Positions 1 to 5,614 of a stretch of 8,218 nucleotides of DNA are shown one piece after another (position 1 is the first letter of the stretch; each line of letters starts with the position of its first letter). The notes beneath the pieces were generated by a model, which was not told the DNA's origin, ran no database searches, and saw only the letters and a list, made by a program, of their open reading frames with translations. Origin of the DNA: Eggerthellaceae bacterium (GTDB lineage: Bacteria > Actinomycetota > Coriobacteriia > Coriobacteriales > Eggerthellaceae). A program made the position numbers and the translations under genes. Where the stretch lies: contig JAFUCW010000474.1 of assembly GCA_017459485.1 (NCBI GenBank), forward strand, positions 1 to 8,218, written 5' to 3'.

Positions 1-525
1 AACTTCGGCGCGCACTTCGTCCTGGGTGAGCTTCGTGCGCGGGATGGCCTTGTTCTTGGCGTGGTAGGGGCAGTAGAGGCAGCCGTTCACGCAGTAGTTC
101 GAGAGGTAGAGCGGAGCGAACAGCACGATGCGGTTTCCGTAGTAGGCCAGCTTTATGTCGTGCGCCAGCTGCTTGATGCGCTCGTTGACGCCTTCGTCTT
201 CGCAGGCCAGCAGCACGCTCGCCTCACGGTGGGTGATCATGGCTCCGTGCTCGGTGGCGGGTTGCAAGTGCGGTGCACACTTGTCCAGAATCTGGTGGCA
301 CAGCTCCACGTCGTCTTTGTGCACATCGGCGTAGACGAGCGTCTCCAGAATCTCGTCGTGGTTGATGAACTCGTCCGCACAGCGTGACTTCGGGTCGTAG
401 ATGTAGGTGCGCTGGGGGGCTTCTTCCGCGGCTTGCACGACGGTTTCGACCGCGGCATCTTTGACGGGTATGGCAGCGTTCGCTTCAGTGTGGACATCGC
501 TGCGTTCGGCAACAGCAGTGCTCAT
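1..525 (-). CDS. hydG: [FeFe]-hydrogenase H-cluster maturase HydG, N-terminal part (runs off the left edge)
   Basis: HydG is a radical-SAM tyrosine lyase that makes the CO and CN ligands of the H-cluster in the cytoplasm. Only the first 175 codons are here; family members are about 470 residues, so the C-terminal cluster-binding domain lies outside the window. The radical-SAM motif CX3CX2C is visible at C145, C149 and C152, within the HydG-typical context NYCVNGCLYCPYH. The family-typical segment YIYDPKSRCADEFINHDEI starts near residue 41. The first 40 or so residues are an Ala/Val/Glu-rich extension that I do not recognise as part of the core. The ATG at 525 is chosen because AAGGAGA lies 5 nt upstream and no better start is seen. 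It lies downstream of hydE on the same strand, after a 314-bp gap that carries its own promoter and leader hairpin. Identification rests on motif and context; the HydG assignment is secure. Confidence 0.93.
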   Translation of the reverse strand, partial: MSTAVAERSDVHTEANAAIPVKDAAVETVVQAAEEAPQRTYIYDPKSRCADEFINHDEILETLVYADVHKDDVELCHQILDKCAPHLQPATEHGAMITHREASVLLACEDEGVNERIKQLAHDIKLAYYGNRIVLFAPLYLSNYCVNGCLYCPYHAKNKAIPRTKLTQDEVRAEV

Positions 526-530
526 ATGCT

Positions 531-537
531 TCTCCTT
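531..537 (-). promoter_or_regulatory. Shine-Dalgarno of hydG
   Basis: AAGGAGA on the minus strand, 5 nt before the ATG at 525, fixes the hydG start. The initiation region GGAGAAGCATATG is nearly identical to that of hydE (GGAGAAGCGTATG). Confidence 0.85.
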
Positions 538-549
538 GCCCTGCGAATG

Positions 550-576
550 AAAATGCACCTGAACAACACGGGTGCA
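550..576 (-). promoter_or_regulatory. hydG leader hairpin followed by U4 (weak attenuator candidate)
   Basis: In the minus-strand transcript UGCACC (576-571) can pair with GGUGCA (559-554) around an 11-nt loop, followed directly by UUUU (553-550). This is about 25 nt before the hydG ATG. An upstream leader segment (609-597, GACAACAAGGUGC) can instead pair with GCACCCGUGUUGUU (575-562) through 5 + 7 base pairs (one of them G-U) with a small internal loop, which would destroy the hairpin. The stem is short and the U-run only four long, so as a terminator it is weak. Its resemblance in position to the hydE attenuator is the main reason to list it. Confidence 0.35.
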
Positions 577-640
577 GCTACGTGAAAGCACTATGAGCAC
601 CTTGTTGTCAGGGAATGCGCCCTTCTTTTCAGGTAAGCCA

Positions 641-669
641 ATTGTAGCAGCGTGAAGCCCAGGCTACAA
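641..669 (-). promoter_or_regulatory. Promoter of hydG (TGCTACAAT extended -10)
   Basis: Minus-strand TACAAT (-10, 646-641) is preceded by TGC, giving an extended -10. TTGTAG at 669-664 is a poor -35 at the ideal 17-nt spacing. The predicted start near 634 gives a leader of about 110 nt. The same 9-mer TGCTACAAT precedes hydE. Confidence 0.55.
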
Positions 670-720
670 GAGTGGACCCCAGGCGTCAAAGCGGATGTAT
701 TGGCTGCGCCGGAGTGCGGA

Positions 721-839
721 AGAACGGCTGGGATGATCGGGCGTGAGCGGGCGTGGTTGGAAGGGTGGGACGTTCGGGATGTCCAAGCGCGAAAGGCGGG
801 TGCGGAAGGGCGGAAGTAGGCAAGCGCGAACGGGTTGCC
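721..839 (-). terminator. C-rich, G-poor transcript after hydE: Rho-dependent terminator candidate
   Basis: The 314-bp gap between hydE and hydG (526-839) holds no convincing gene. Immediately after the hydE stop, the minus-strand transcript of 721-840 contains 58 C against 21 G by my count. It is pyrimidine-rich and has no obvious strong hairpin or U-run. Such C>G stretches are what Rho loads on. Together with the separate hydG promoter this suggests that hydE and hydG are not simply one uninterrupted operon. This is a composition argument only. Confidence 0.3.
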
Positions 840-1889
840 TCATTCTGCTGGATCGCCGCGGTCGACGACGAGCTGGTAGCCTATTCCGAGCATGCGCGCT
901 CCCAGACAGCCCCGGCATTCGGCAGCTTCCTCGCCCGTGCAGATCTTGTTGTCGTAGAGCAAGTACTTGGCACGCACGTCTCCGGGCGACAGATTGGGCA
1001 TGACCACGTTCGCGCCCGCCAGTATCCCCCGTTCGCGCCCTTGGGGATCGATGGTGCCTAAGGCAGTGGTGGCGGGCAGCAGCACAGGTGGATGTATCAA
1101 GCGGATGATCGAAAGCAGCAAGCAGGTAAGCTCCAAGGTGCCAGCAGGCTCGGCAGCGAACGGCGTGGCGTGGTGGGGGATGAACGGGCCGATGCCGCAC
1201 ATTTCCGGCTTGAAGCGCTCGACGAACTTCAAGTCGACGGCAAGCGTGGCACTCGTCTGACCAGGACTTCCCACCATGAACCCCACGCCAACCGCAAATC
1301 CCAGTTCGCGCAGCCATTCCAGGCACTGCATGCGCCTTTCGAACGACATGCGGGGCGGATGAAGTCGTGCGTAATGGTCAGGGTCTGCCGTTTCGTGGCG
1401 CAACAGGTAGCGGTCGGCACCGGCATCATGCAGAGCAGCGTAGCTTTCTCGGCTGCGTTCGCCCACCGAAAGAGTCACGGCGCAGTCGGGGTGGCGATCC
1501 TTCAGCGTGCGCACGATGCTGCAGAGCGCATCGTCGCTCCAATAGGGGTCTTCGCCGCTTTGCAGCACGAACGTGCGAAACCCCAATTCGTATCCCGTGT
1601 CCGCGCACTCTTGGATCTGTTCAGGCGTAAGACGATAGCGCTCGCATTCGCGGTTGCCGGCGCGCAGCCCGCAGTAATAGCAGTCGTTTTTGCAATAGCT
1701 TGAAAACTCGATAAGACCGCGCGCGAACACATCGGTCCCGTAGACTTCCTGCCGTACGGCAACAGCGTGCACGGCAAGCTCGGCCGCAACCGCGGCGTCG
1801 GCATGAGCGATCAGGTACTCATATCCGTCCAGGTCCAAAGCATGTTCGCTTGCAAGTCGATTGATTAATGTCCGCGAGTGCTCGTCCAT
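840..1889 (-). CDS. hydE: [FeFe]-hydrogenase H-cluster maturase HydE (radical SAM)
   Basis: HydE is the cytoplasmic radical-SAM enzyme that acts on the HydG-derived Fe-CO-CN-cysteine synthon during H-cluster subcluster assembly. The 349-residue product matches the family's usual length of about 350. The SAM-cluster motif CX3CX2C (CKNDCYYC) is at C66, C70 and C73. LQSGEDPYW, typical of HydE, follows within the barrel. Near the C-terminus CX7CX2C (C317, C325, C328) matches the auxiliary cluster site known from Thermotoga HydE, which many homologues lack. The frame is open upstream to 2006, with ATGs at 2006, 2000 and 1946. I choose ATG 1889 because GGAGA sits 5 nt before it and because the first two upstream ATGs precede the predicted transcription start. 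Starting at 1946 (368 residues) would translate through an intrinsic-terminator hairpin and is less likely. hydG follows downstream. Confidence 0.95.
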   Translation of the reverse strand: MDEHSRTLINRLASEHALDLDGYEYLIAHADAAVAAELAVHAVAVRQEVYGTDVFARGLIEFSSYCKNDCYYCGLRAGNRECERYRLTPEQIQECADTGYELGFRTFVLQSGEDPYWSDDALCSIVRTLKDRHPDCAVTLSVGERSRESYAALHDAGADRYLLRHETADPDHYARLHPPRMSFERRMQCLEWLRELGFAVGVGFMVGSPGQTSATLAVDLKFVERFKPEMCGIGPFIPHHATPFAAEPAGTLELTCLLLSIIRLIHPPVLLPATTALGTIDPQGRERGILAGANVVMPNLSPGDVRAKYLLYDNKICTGEEAAECRGCLGARMLGIGYQLVVDRGDPAE

Positions 1890-1894
1890 ACGCT

Positions 1895-1899
1895 TCTCC
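1895..1899 (-). promoter_or_regulatory. Shine-Dalgarno deciding the hydE start
   Basis: GGAGA on the minus strand begins right after the U-run of the leader terminator and lies 5 nt before ATG 1889. It favours this start over the in-frame ATGs at 1946, 2000 and 2006. Confidence 0.8.
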
Positions 1900-1930
1900 A
1901 AAAAACCGCGTCCATAAGGGGACGCGGCTT
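1900..1930 (-). terminator. Intrinsic terminator in the hydE leader (attenuator)
   Basis: The minus-strand RNA reads CCGCGUCC (1913-1906 on the plus strand is the complementary arm) as a perfect 8-bp GC-rich stem: 1927-1920 pairs with 1913-1906 around a 6-nt loop, followed at once by six U (1905-1900). The preceding AAG (1930-1928) can extend the stem into the U-run. It lies between the hydE promoter and its Shine-Dalgarno, so termination here would yield a leader of about 85 nt without the gene. An alternative structure with 1968-1978 would disrupt it. Confidence 0.8.
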
Positions 1931-1978
1931 GCGCAAGCGAATGCATGATGCCTTGCCGCCAGACGTACGTCCTCTTAT
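1914..1978 (-). promoter_or_regulatory. Antiterminator pairing in the hydE leader
   Basis: The leader segment AUAAGAGGACG (plus-strand 1978-1968), starting about 6 nt into the predicted transcript, is complementary at 10 of 11 positions to CGUCCCCUUAU (1924-1914), which is the 5' arm and loop of the terminator. The two foldings exclude each other. Between them lie GACGUACGUC (1972-1963) and the perfect palindrome GCTTGCGCAAGC (1939-1928). No known riboswitch class is recognised. The pairing is visible in the sequence; its regulatory use is inferred. Confidence 0.6.
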
Positions 1979-1990
1979 CAGGCGCCAAGT

Positions 1991-1999
1991 ATTGTAGCA
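1991..1999 (-). promoter_or_regulatory. Promoter of hydE (TGCTACAAT extended -10)
   Basis: Minus-strand TGC-TACAAT, with -10 at 1996-1991. No good -35 lies 16-18 nt upstream, so recognition would depend on the extended -10. The predicted start near 1984 gives a leader of about 95 nt that contains the attenuator. The 9-mer is identical to that before hydG. Confidence 0.55.
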
Positions 2000-2041
2000 T
2001 GCTCAATGCGGTCGGGGATCATGAATAAGGAACGGGACAAG

Positions 2042-2068
2042 TTGACATATTGTTGCTATTTCTAATAT
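2042..2068 (+). promoter_or_regulatory. Possible promoter at the left edge of the hsdR remnant
   Basis: TTGACA (2042-2047) is a perfect -35 consensus, and TAATAT (2063-2068) is a fair -10, but the spacing is only 15 nt. It overlaps the apparent start (TTG 2050) of the truncated hsdR frame, so it would not transcribe the whole of that frame. A similar string, TTGACAT then TGCTAT, recurs at 3956-3974. Confidence 0.25.
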
Positions 2069-3915
2069 TTGTTTATGAGCTGTTCGCCAATACGCAAACG
2101 CGCAAGAGCAAATACCGCAGGCTGGTCGAACTGAGCGACTTGCTACTTGAAAGCATCAGGACCCATACGAGCTTTCTGGACGAAGGCATAACCTACTCCG
2201 AGCTTTCAGAAGAAGATCAGCAGCGCCTTGAAGAGGACTACCACGAAGAAGGCGAGGAAGTCCCCGAATACATTCCCGAAACCGACATAGACAGGTGGCT
2301 GTTCAACGCAGAGACCGTGGATAACGTGCTGCAGACCCTTATGGACCAAGGCATCCATGTGGACGGCGGCGAAACTTTAGGCAAGAGCATCATCTTCGCG
2401 GCGAACCGCAAGCACGCTGAATACATCGTTGAGCGTTTTGGCAAACTATACCCAAAGTTAACAGGTGGGTACATTAAGCATGTGGTGCATGGCTACGACT
2501 ATTCCCACAGCATCATCGATGAATTCAAGCTCAAGGACAAGCCAATTATCGTCGTGTCGGTAGACATGATGGACACCGGGATTGACGTGCCGGAGATTGT
2601 CAATCTCGTCTTCTTCAAAACAGTGCGCTCGAGAGTCAAGTTCCGGCAGATGATCGGCCGCGGTACCAGGCTGCGTCCAGAACTTGATGTAGTAGACCCC
2701 TTGAGCACAGCGCATCCAGGTGGAGCCTATTCGGACAAGGAGCGTTTCTTTATTTTCGACTGGTGCCGCAATTTCGAATTCTTCGAGCTGGGTGGCGATG
2801 CCGAGGATGGGCGCATGGCCGAATCCTTGTCCGAGGCGGTTTTCAGTCGGAAGGTGCAACTGGTAAAGGACTTCCAGACTGTTGAATATGCCTTGATAGA
2901 ATGGCAGGATTGGCGCAGCGAGCTTGTAGCCGAGACCCATGAGCAAGTCCAGGAACTTGACGAAGAACTGGTAAGCGTGCGCTTGCACAGGGCTGCTGTT
3001 CAAAAGTTCAAGCAAGAAGCGGCGTACCAATTCATCAATGACTCCGACTTGGCTACCCTGCAGACAGAAATCGCGCCATTGGTGCACGACAGCGAAAGCG
3101 ACATTGACGCATTGCGCTTCGACAAGATCATGTATGGCTATATGTGTGCGATATGCGAAGGCGGCAGAACGGAACCTTTCGAGCGACGCCTACTAGCTGT
3201 GGCGACTAGCCTGCAGAAAATGGTCACCATCCCGCAGATTAAAGAGAAGCTGCCTCTGCTGCAACGTATGATCGAAGAGTATTTCTTCGATAATGTTTCA
3301 GCTTTAACACTTGAAAGCATTCGCAAAGAGCTGCGCGGGCTTATCAAATTCTTGGTTGGATCGGGGCCTGGGCGCAAGATCATCTACACCAGCCTTTCTG
3401 ATCCTGTAATTGAGGTCGAATACGGTACGGAAATGATGCACGATGACGACTACGTTGATTACCGGCTGAAGGTCAACCGTTATCTGCAGGACTATAGCGA
3501 CAACGCCGTTATTAGCAAGCTGCATCGCAACGAGCCTTTGACCGAAGAAGATTTCCAGGAGTTGGAACGCTTCTTTACCGTAGAGCTTGGCACGGCGGAT
3601 GACTACAGCAGTGCTTATGGCGAAACCCCGTTTGGATTGTTGGTGCGCAGCATTGTAAAACTTGACCACGATGCAGTCATGCAGACATTTGCGGGTTTCA
3701 TCAACGACGAGGGTCTGTCCGACCAGCAGATGGCTTTTGTTCACCGAGTCATCGACTACATTGAAGCTAATGGCTGCATGGAGCCTCTGGCGCTTGCGCA
3801 GGCGCCCTTCGATCGGCCCCAGGGCTTTGCCCGTCTATTCGATCGAACGAGGCAGATGTCTTTGGTGAAGATTATCAAGAGCATTAAAGACAATGCGATG
3901 GTGCCGGCAGCGTAG
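2050..3915 (+). pseudogene. hsdR: Type I restriction enzyme subunit HsdR, 5'-truncated remnant
   Basis: HsdR is the nuclease/DNA-translocase subunit of type I restriction-modification complexes. Only the second half is present: 621 codons against about 1000-1100 in the family. Seen are the helicase RecA2 part with KSIIFAANRKHAEYI (residues 112-126), VSVDMMDTGIDVPEI (motif V, 169-183) and QMIGRGTRL (motif VI, 200-208), then a long HsdR C-terminal domain to a natural-looking end. The N-terminal PD-(D/E)XK nuclease and helicase motifs I-III are missing, and no hsdM or hsdS follows. HsdR similarity seems to begin near residue 40; residues 1-16 are encoded by an AT-rich hydrophobic stretch that looks like junction sequence. 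The frame opens at 2029 after a TAA; the only early start is TTG 2050, without a clear ribosome binding site. With nuclease, ATPase and methylase parts absent it cannot restrict DNA. The rest of the frame is intact, so the truncation is probably recent. Confidence 0.85.
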
Positions 3916-3968
3916 CACCTTGCAACAAGTGTTTCTGCGTCCAGGCTTGTCTGTATTGACATTGCAAA

Positions 3969-3977
3969 TGCTATATC
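3969..3977 (+). promoter_or_regulatory. Possible distal promoter upstream of the toxin-antitoxin operon
   Basis: TGC-TATATC resembles an extended -10 about 105 nt before the toxin ATG. A TTGACA at 3956-3961 is only 10 nt from the TATATC and so too close to act as its -35. Downstream, CACCGCA (3993-3999) and TGCGGTG (4025-4031) form a 7-bp inverted repeat with a 25-nt loop. Confidence 0.2.
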
Positions 3978-4046
3978 TTGCCTGTTTCTTGCCACCGCAC
4001 CGTCCCCTGTCTTACATGGCCGGATGCGGTGCAACGCAGCTCTACT

Positions 4047-4070
4047 CTATATGCAGAAATAAACATATAG
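4047..4070. promoter_or_regulatory. Palindromic operator of the hip-like operon
   Basis: CTATATG (4047-4053) and CATATAG (4064-4070) are a perfect 7-bp inverted repeat separated by 10 bp, ending exactly where the TATAAT -10 begins. The spacing suits a dimeric HTH repressor; E. coli HipB binds inverted half-sites of comparable layout. It is therefore the likely site at which the downstream antitoxin represses its own operon. Half-site sequence and use are inferred. Confidence 0.55.
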
Positions 4071-4076
4071 TATAAT
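4071..4076 (+). promoter_or_regulatory. TATAAT -10 placing the transcript start on the toxin ATG (leaderless)
   Basis: A perfect TATAAT ends 6 nt before ATG 4083, so transcription would start at or within 1-2 nt of the A of the ATG. No Shine-Dalgarno precedes the ATG, which agrees with leaderless translation. No good -35 is seen at 16-18 nt, where the operator lies instead. Confidence 0.6.
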
Positions 4077-4082
4077 GTCGAC

Positions 4083-4907
4083 ATGAGGACCTACGATGTT
4101 ATACATAAGATGCAAGACCTGCGACATTTGGTGTGGTCAGAGACGGGCCAGACTTCTGCAAGTGGCGGCACTTTCTTGAAAGCACGCACGGGCGTGGGTG
4201 CAAACGCTACGTATTACAAGCTTTCCTGTTACGACAGTTACCGGGGTGTGTACGGGCATGAATGCGTGAACGAAGTAGTGGCGTCGCGCCTTATGAAGCT
4301 GCTTAGCATCGACCATGTTCGGTATGCGCTTGTACACGCATGCGTCCAAGTAGATGGCGTGGAATACGTCACCTGGCTCGCACGGTCGAAAAGCTTCCGC
4401 AAAACACGCGAAGCAAAAATGGCCTTCGATACCTTCTTCGACCTTATGCATGAAAAAGGGGAGTCGCAGCTGGATTTTTGCGCACGTTTCGGTTGGCTTG
4501 AAAATGTGCAACGCATGATGCTCGTGGACTACCTGATTGCCAATCGCGACCGTCATGGGGCAAATATTGAAGTGCTGCGTTCGCGCGATGGTTCGCTGCG
4601 TTTGGCGCCCCTCTTTGACAACGGGGTATCGTTCGTGTTCTCCTGCTATGCGGATGAAGCCTGTGCTGCAGCGTTCGAGCCACTGAAGGACGTGCGCGCA
4701 AACAATTTCATCGGTACGCGTTCGCTGGAAGAAAACCTCAGCTTTGTCCCCGTAAGCGTGAATGTTGATGCTTTGTGCAAGGCAGACCGCGATGTTGTGC
4801 TTGCAGGCTTAGAGGATGTGCTTCCCGCTGCACATTTAGATGCCATATGGGGCATTGTTTGGCAGCGCTGGCAGCATTGGATTCAGGTGAAAAAGGACCG
4901 TGCATGA
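4083..4907 (+). CDS. Short HipA-like (HipT-like) serine/threonine kinase toxin
   Basis: Predicted HipA-fold protein kinase, presumably the toxin of a type II module; HipA and HipT inactivate aminoacyl-tRNA synthetases by phosphorylation, but this target is not shown here. At 274 residues it is far shorter than HipA (about 440) and lacks the N-terminal subdomain 1, as HipT does. Seen: a Ser/Gly-rich loop SASGGTFLKA (25-34), a candidate ATP lysine K46 in TYYKLS, a helix with the expected glutamate in GHECVNEVVASRL (59-70), the catalytic loop DYLIANRDRHGAN (149-161; D156, N161) and the metal aspartate D179 in LAPLFDNGVS. All key residues appear present, so it is likely active. It starts at ATG 4083, 12 nt after the start of a TATAAT, with no ribosome binding site. 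Its stop overlaps the next start (ATGA, 4904-4907). The exact family could instead be a CtkA-like or other HipA-related kinase. Confidence 0.8.
   Translation: MRTYDVIHKMQDLRHLVWSETGQTSASGGTFLKARTGVGANATYYKLSCYDSYRGVYGHECVNEVVASRLMKLLSIDHVRYALVHACVQVDGVEYVTWLARSKSFRKTREAKMAFDTFFDLMHEKGESQLDFCARFGWLENVQRMMLVDYLIANRDRHGANIEVLRSRDGSLRLAPLFDNGVSFVFSCYADEACAAAFEPLKDVRANNFIGTRSLEENLSFVPVSVNVDALCKADRDVVLAGLEDVLPAAHLDAIWGIVWQRWQHWIQVKKDRA
4892..4897 (+). promoter_or_regulatory. Shine-Dalgarno of the antitoxin inside the toxin 3' end
   Basis: AAAGGA, 6 nt before ATG 4904. The antitoxin thus has a good ribosome binding site while the toxin has none, which would favour antitoxin excess in addition to coupling through the ATGA overlap. 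Confidence 0.7.
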
Positions 4908-5527
4908 AGTGTTTCGAAATATATAACGCGAATAAGCGCAAACACCTGCCTTGCGCACGTTTGTTCTACGATGAATCGAAAGACAAGCTGCACATAGAAG
5001 TATCAGAGTTGGCAAAGCCCACAGATCTTCCCCTGATGTTCGGACTGTTTGCTGAAAAGGGTACATACACCATCCCCGATAAGTGGGCGCGTAAGTGGGT
5101 GGCTGAACGCGTGCCCCCGCAGGGCAGGCAAAACCTTGGCGAAATACTGCGCGCGAACAGTTTGGATAGCTATGACGAAATCGCTTTGCTCGAAGCATCA
5201 GCAGGGCGCTCCGCCCAAGACGACTTCCTGCTGCGTAGGGCTCCTGAACCACGAATCGAATATGCACTTGTTGATTTTGTATCCGAAGAAGACGTTCCTG
5301 CCCGTTCGTGGTGTGCCGTTATTGGGCCCGAAATTGCCCGCAGGCGAAAAGATGCTGGGATGACTCAGCGCGAATTAGCTGAAACGACGGGAGTTGAACA
5401 AGCTGCCATTAGCCGCATAGAGTCGGGTAAGGCAAATCCTACTCTTAATACCCTTGAGGCTCTGGCAGATGGAGTTGGCGCAGACCTTGTGGTAAAACTA
5501 TCCAATCGGGTGGCAAAGGGGTCGTAG
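4904..5527 (+). CDS. Putative antitoxin: HipS/HipA-N1-like domain fused to a HipB-like XRE DNA-binding domain
   Basis: This 207-residue protein has two parts. Residues 1 to about 112 form a small domain whose second half (PPQGRQNLGEIL, then LDSYDEIALL and GRSAQDDFLL, 71-110) resembles HipA N-subdomain 1, the part split off as HipS in HipBST systems; this is a weak, pattern-level match. Residues 137-200 are a clear XRE helix-turn-helix (EIARRRKDAGMTQRELAETT, then VEQAAISRIESGKANPT), as in HipB. The likely role is neutralising the upstream kinase and repressing the operon at 4047-4070. Its order, after the toxin, is the reverse of hipBA. ATG 4904 is chosen because it overlaps the toxin stop and has AAAGGA 6 nt upstream; the frame is open further 5' but inside the toxin gene. 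The last codons (VAKGS and stop) are made of a palindromic repeat (5509-5539), so the native C-terminus may have been altered. Confidence 0.75.
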   Translation: MKCFEIYNANKRKHLPCARLFYDESKDKLHIEVSELAKPTDLPLMFGLFAEKGTYTIPDKWARKWVAERVPPQGRQNLGEILRANSLDSYDEIALLEASAGRSAQDDFLLRRAPEPRIEYALVDFVSEEDVPARSWCAVIGPEIARRRKDAGMTQRELAETTGVEQAAISRIESGKANPTLNTLEALADGVGADLVVKLSNRVAKGS

Positions 5528-5539
5528 CCGTTTGCCACC
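5509..5539. repeat. Palindromic repeat, copy A (REP-like, GTGGCAAAGGGGTCG type)
   Basis: GGTGGCAAA (5509-5517) and TTTGCCACC (5531-5539) are perfect 9-bp inverted arms around GGGGTCGTAGCCG. The 3' half TAGCCGTTTGCCACC recurs almost unchanged in copy B (6036-6050, one mismatch), and GTGGCAAAGGGGTCG recurs exactly at 5981-5995. It overlaps the antitoxin stop codon. The form recalls the palindromes associated with RAYT transposases in Clostridia and Coriobacteriia; that link is from memory. Confidence 0.75.
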
Positions 5540-5550
5540 TATGCATTCAG

Positions 5551-5610
5551 GGGCGGAAGAGAACGCGGGGCCGTCGCGCGGAAGTTTGCGTGTCGAATCC
5601 GCCCTTTGTT
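5551..5610 (+). terminator. Possible terminator of the toxin-antitoxin operon
   Basis: GGGCGGA (5551-5557) pairs with TCCGCCC (5598-5604), followed by TTTGTT (5605-5610). The loop is long (about 40 nt) but has further internal pairing potential (ACGC with GCGT, CGCG with CGCG). It lies between convergent genes, so termination is expected somewhere here. The U-run is imperfect. Confidence 0.35.
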
Positions 5611-5614
5611 CATC

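Noticed and set aside
664..1326. Long minus-strand open frame (220 codons) overlapping hydE
   Set aside because: It runs in another frame of hydE, is Arg-rich as shadow frames in GC-rich genes are, and has no ribosome binding site or recognisable motif.
1092..1703. 203-codon plus-strand frame opposite hydE
   Set aside because: Antisense to the whole radical-SAM core of hydE; its open length follows from the codon bias of hydE.
1890..2006. N-terminal extension of HydE or a leader peptide
   Set aside because: The first two ATGs lie upstream of the predicted transcript start, the third lacks a good ribosome binding site and would run through the terminator stem without a stop, and HydE of normal length starts at 1889.
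2458..3087. 209-codon minus-strand frame
   Set aside because: Antisense to the HsdR helicase part, which has clear motifs V and VI.
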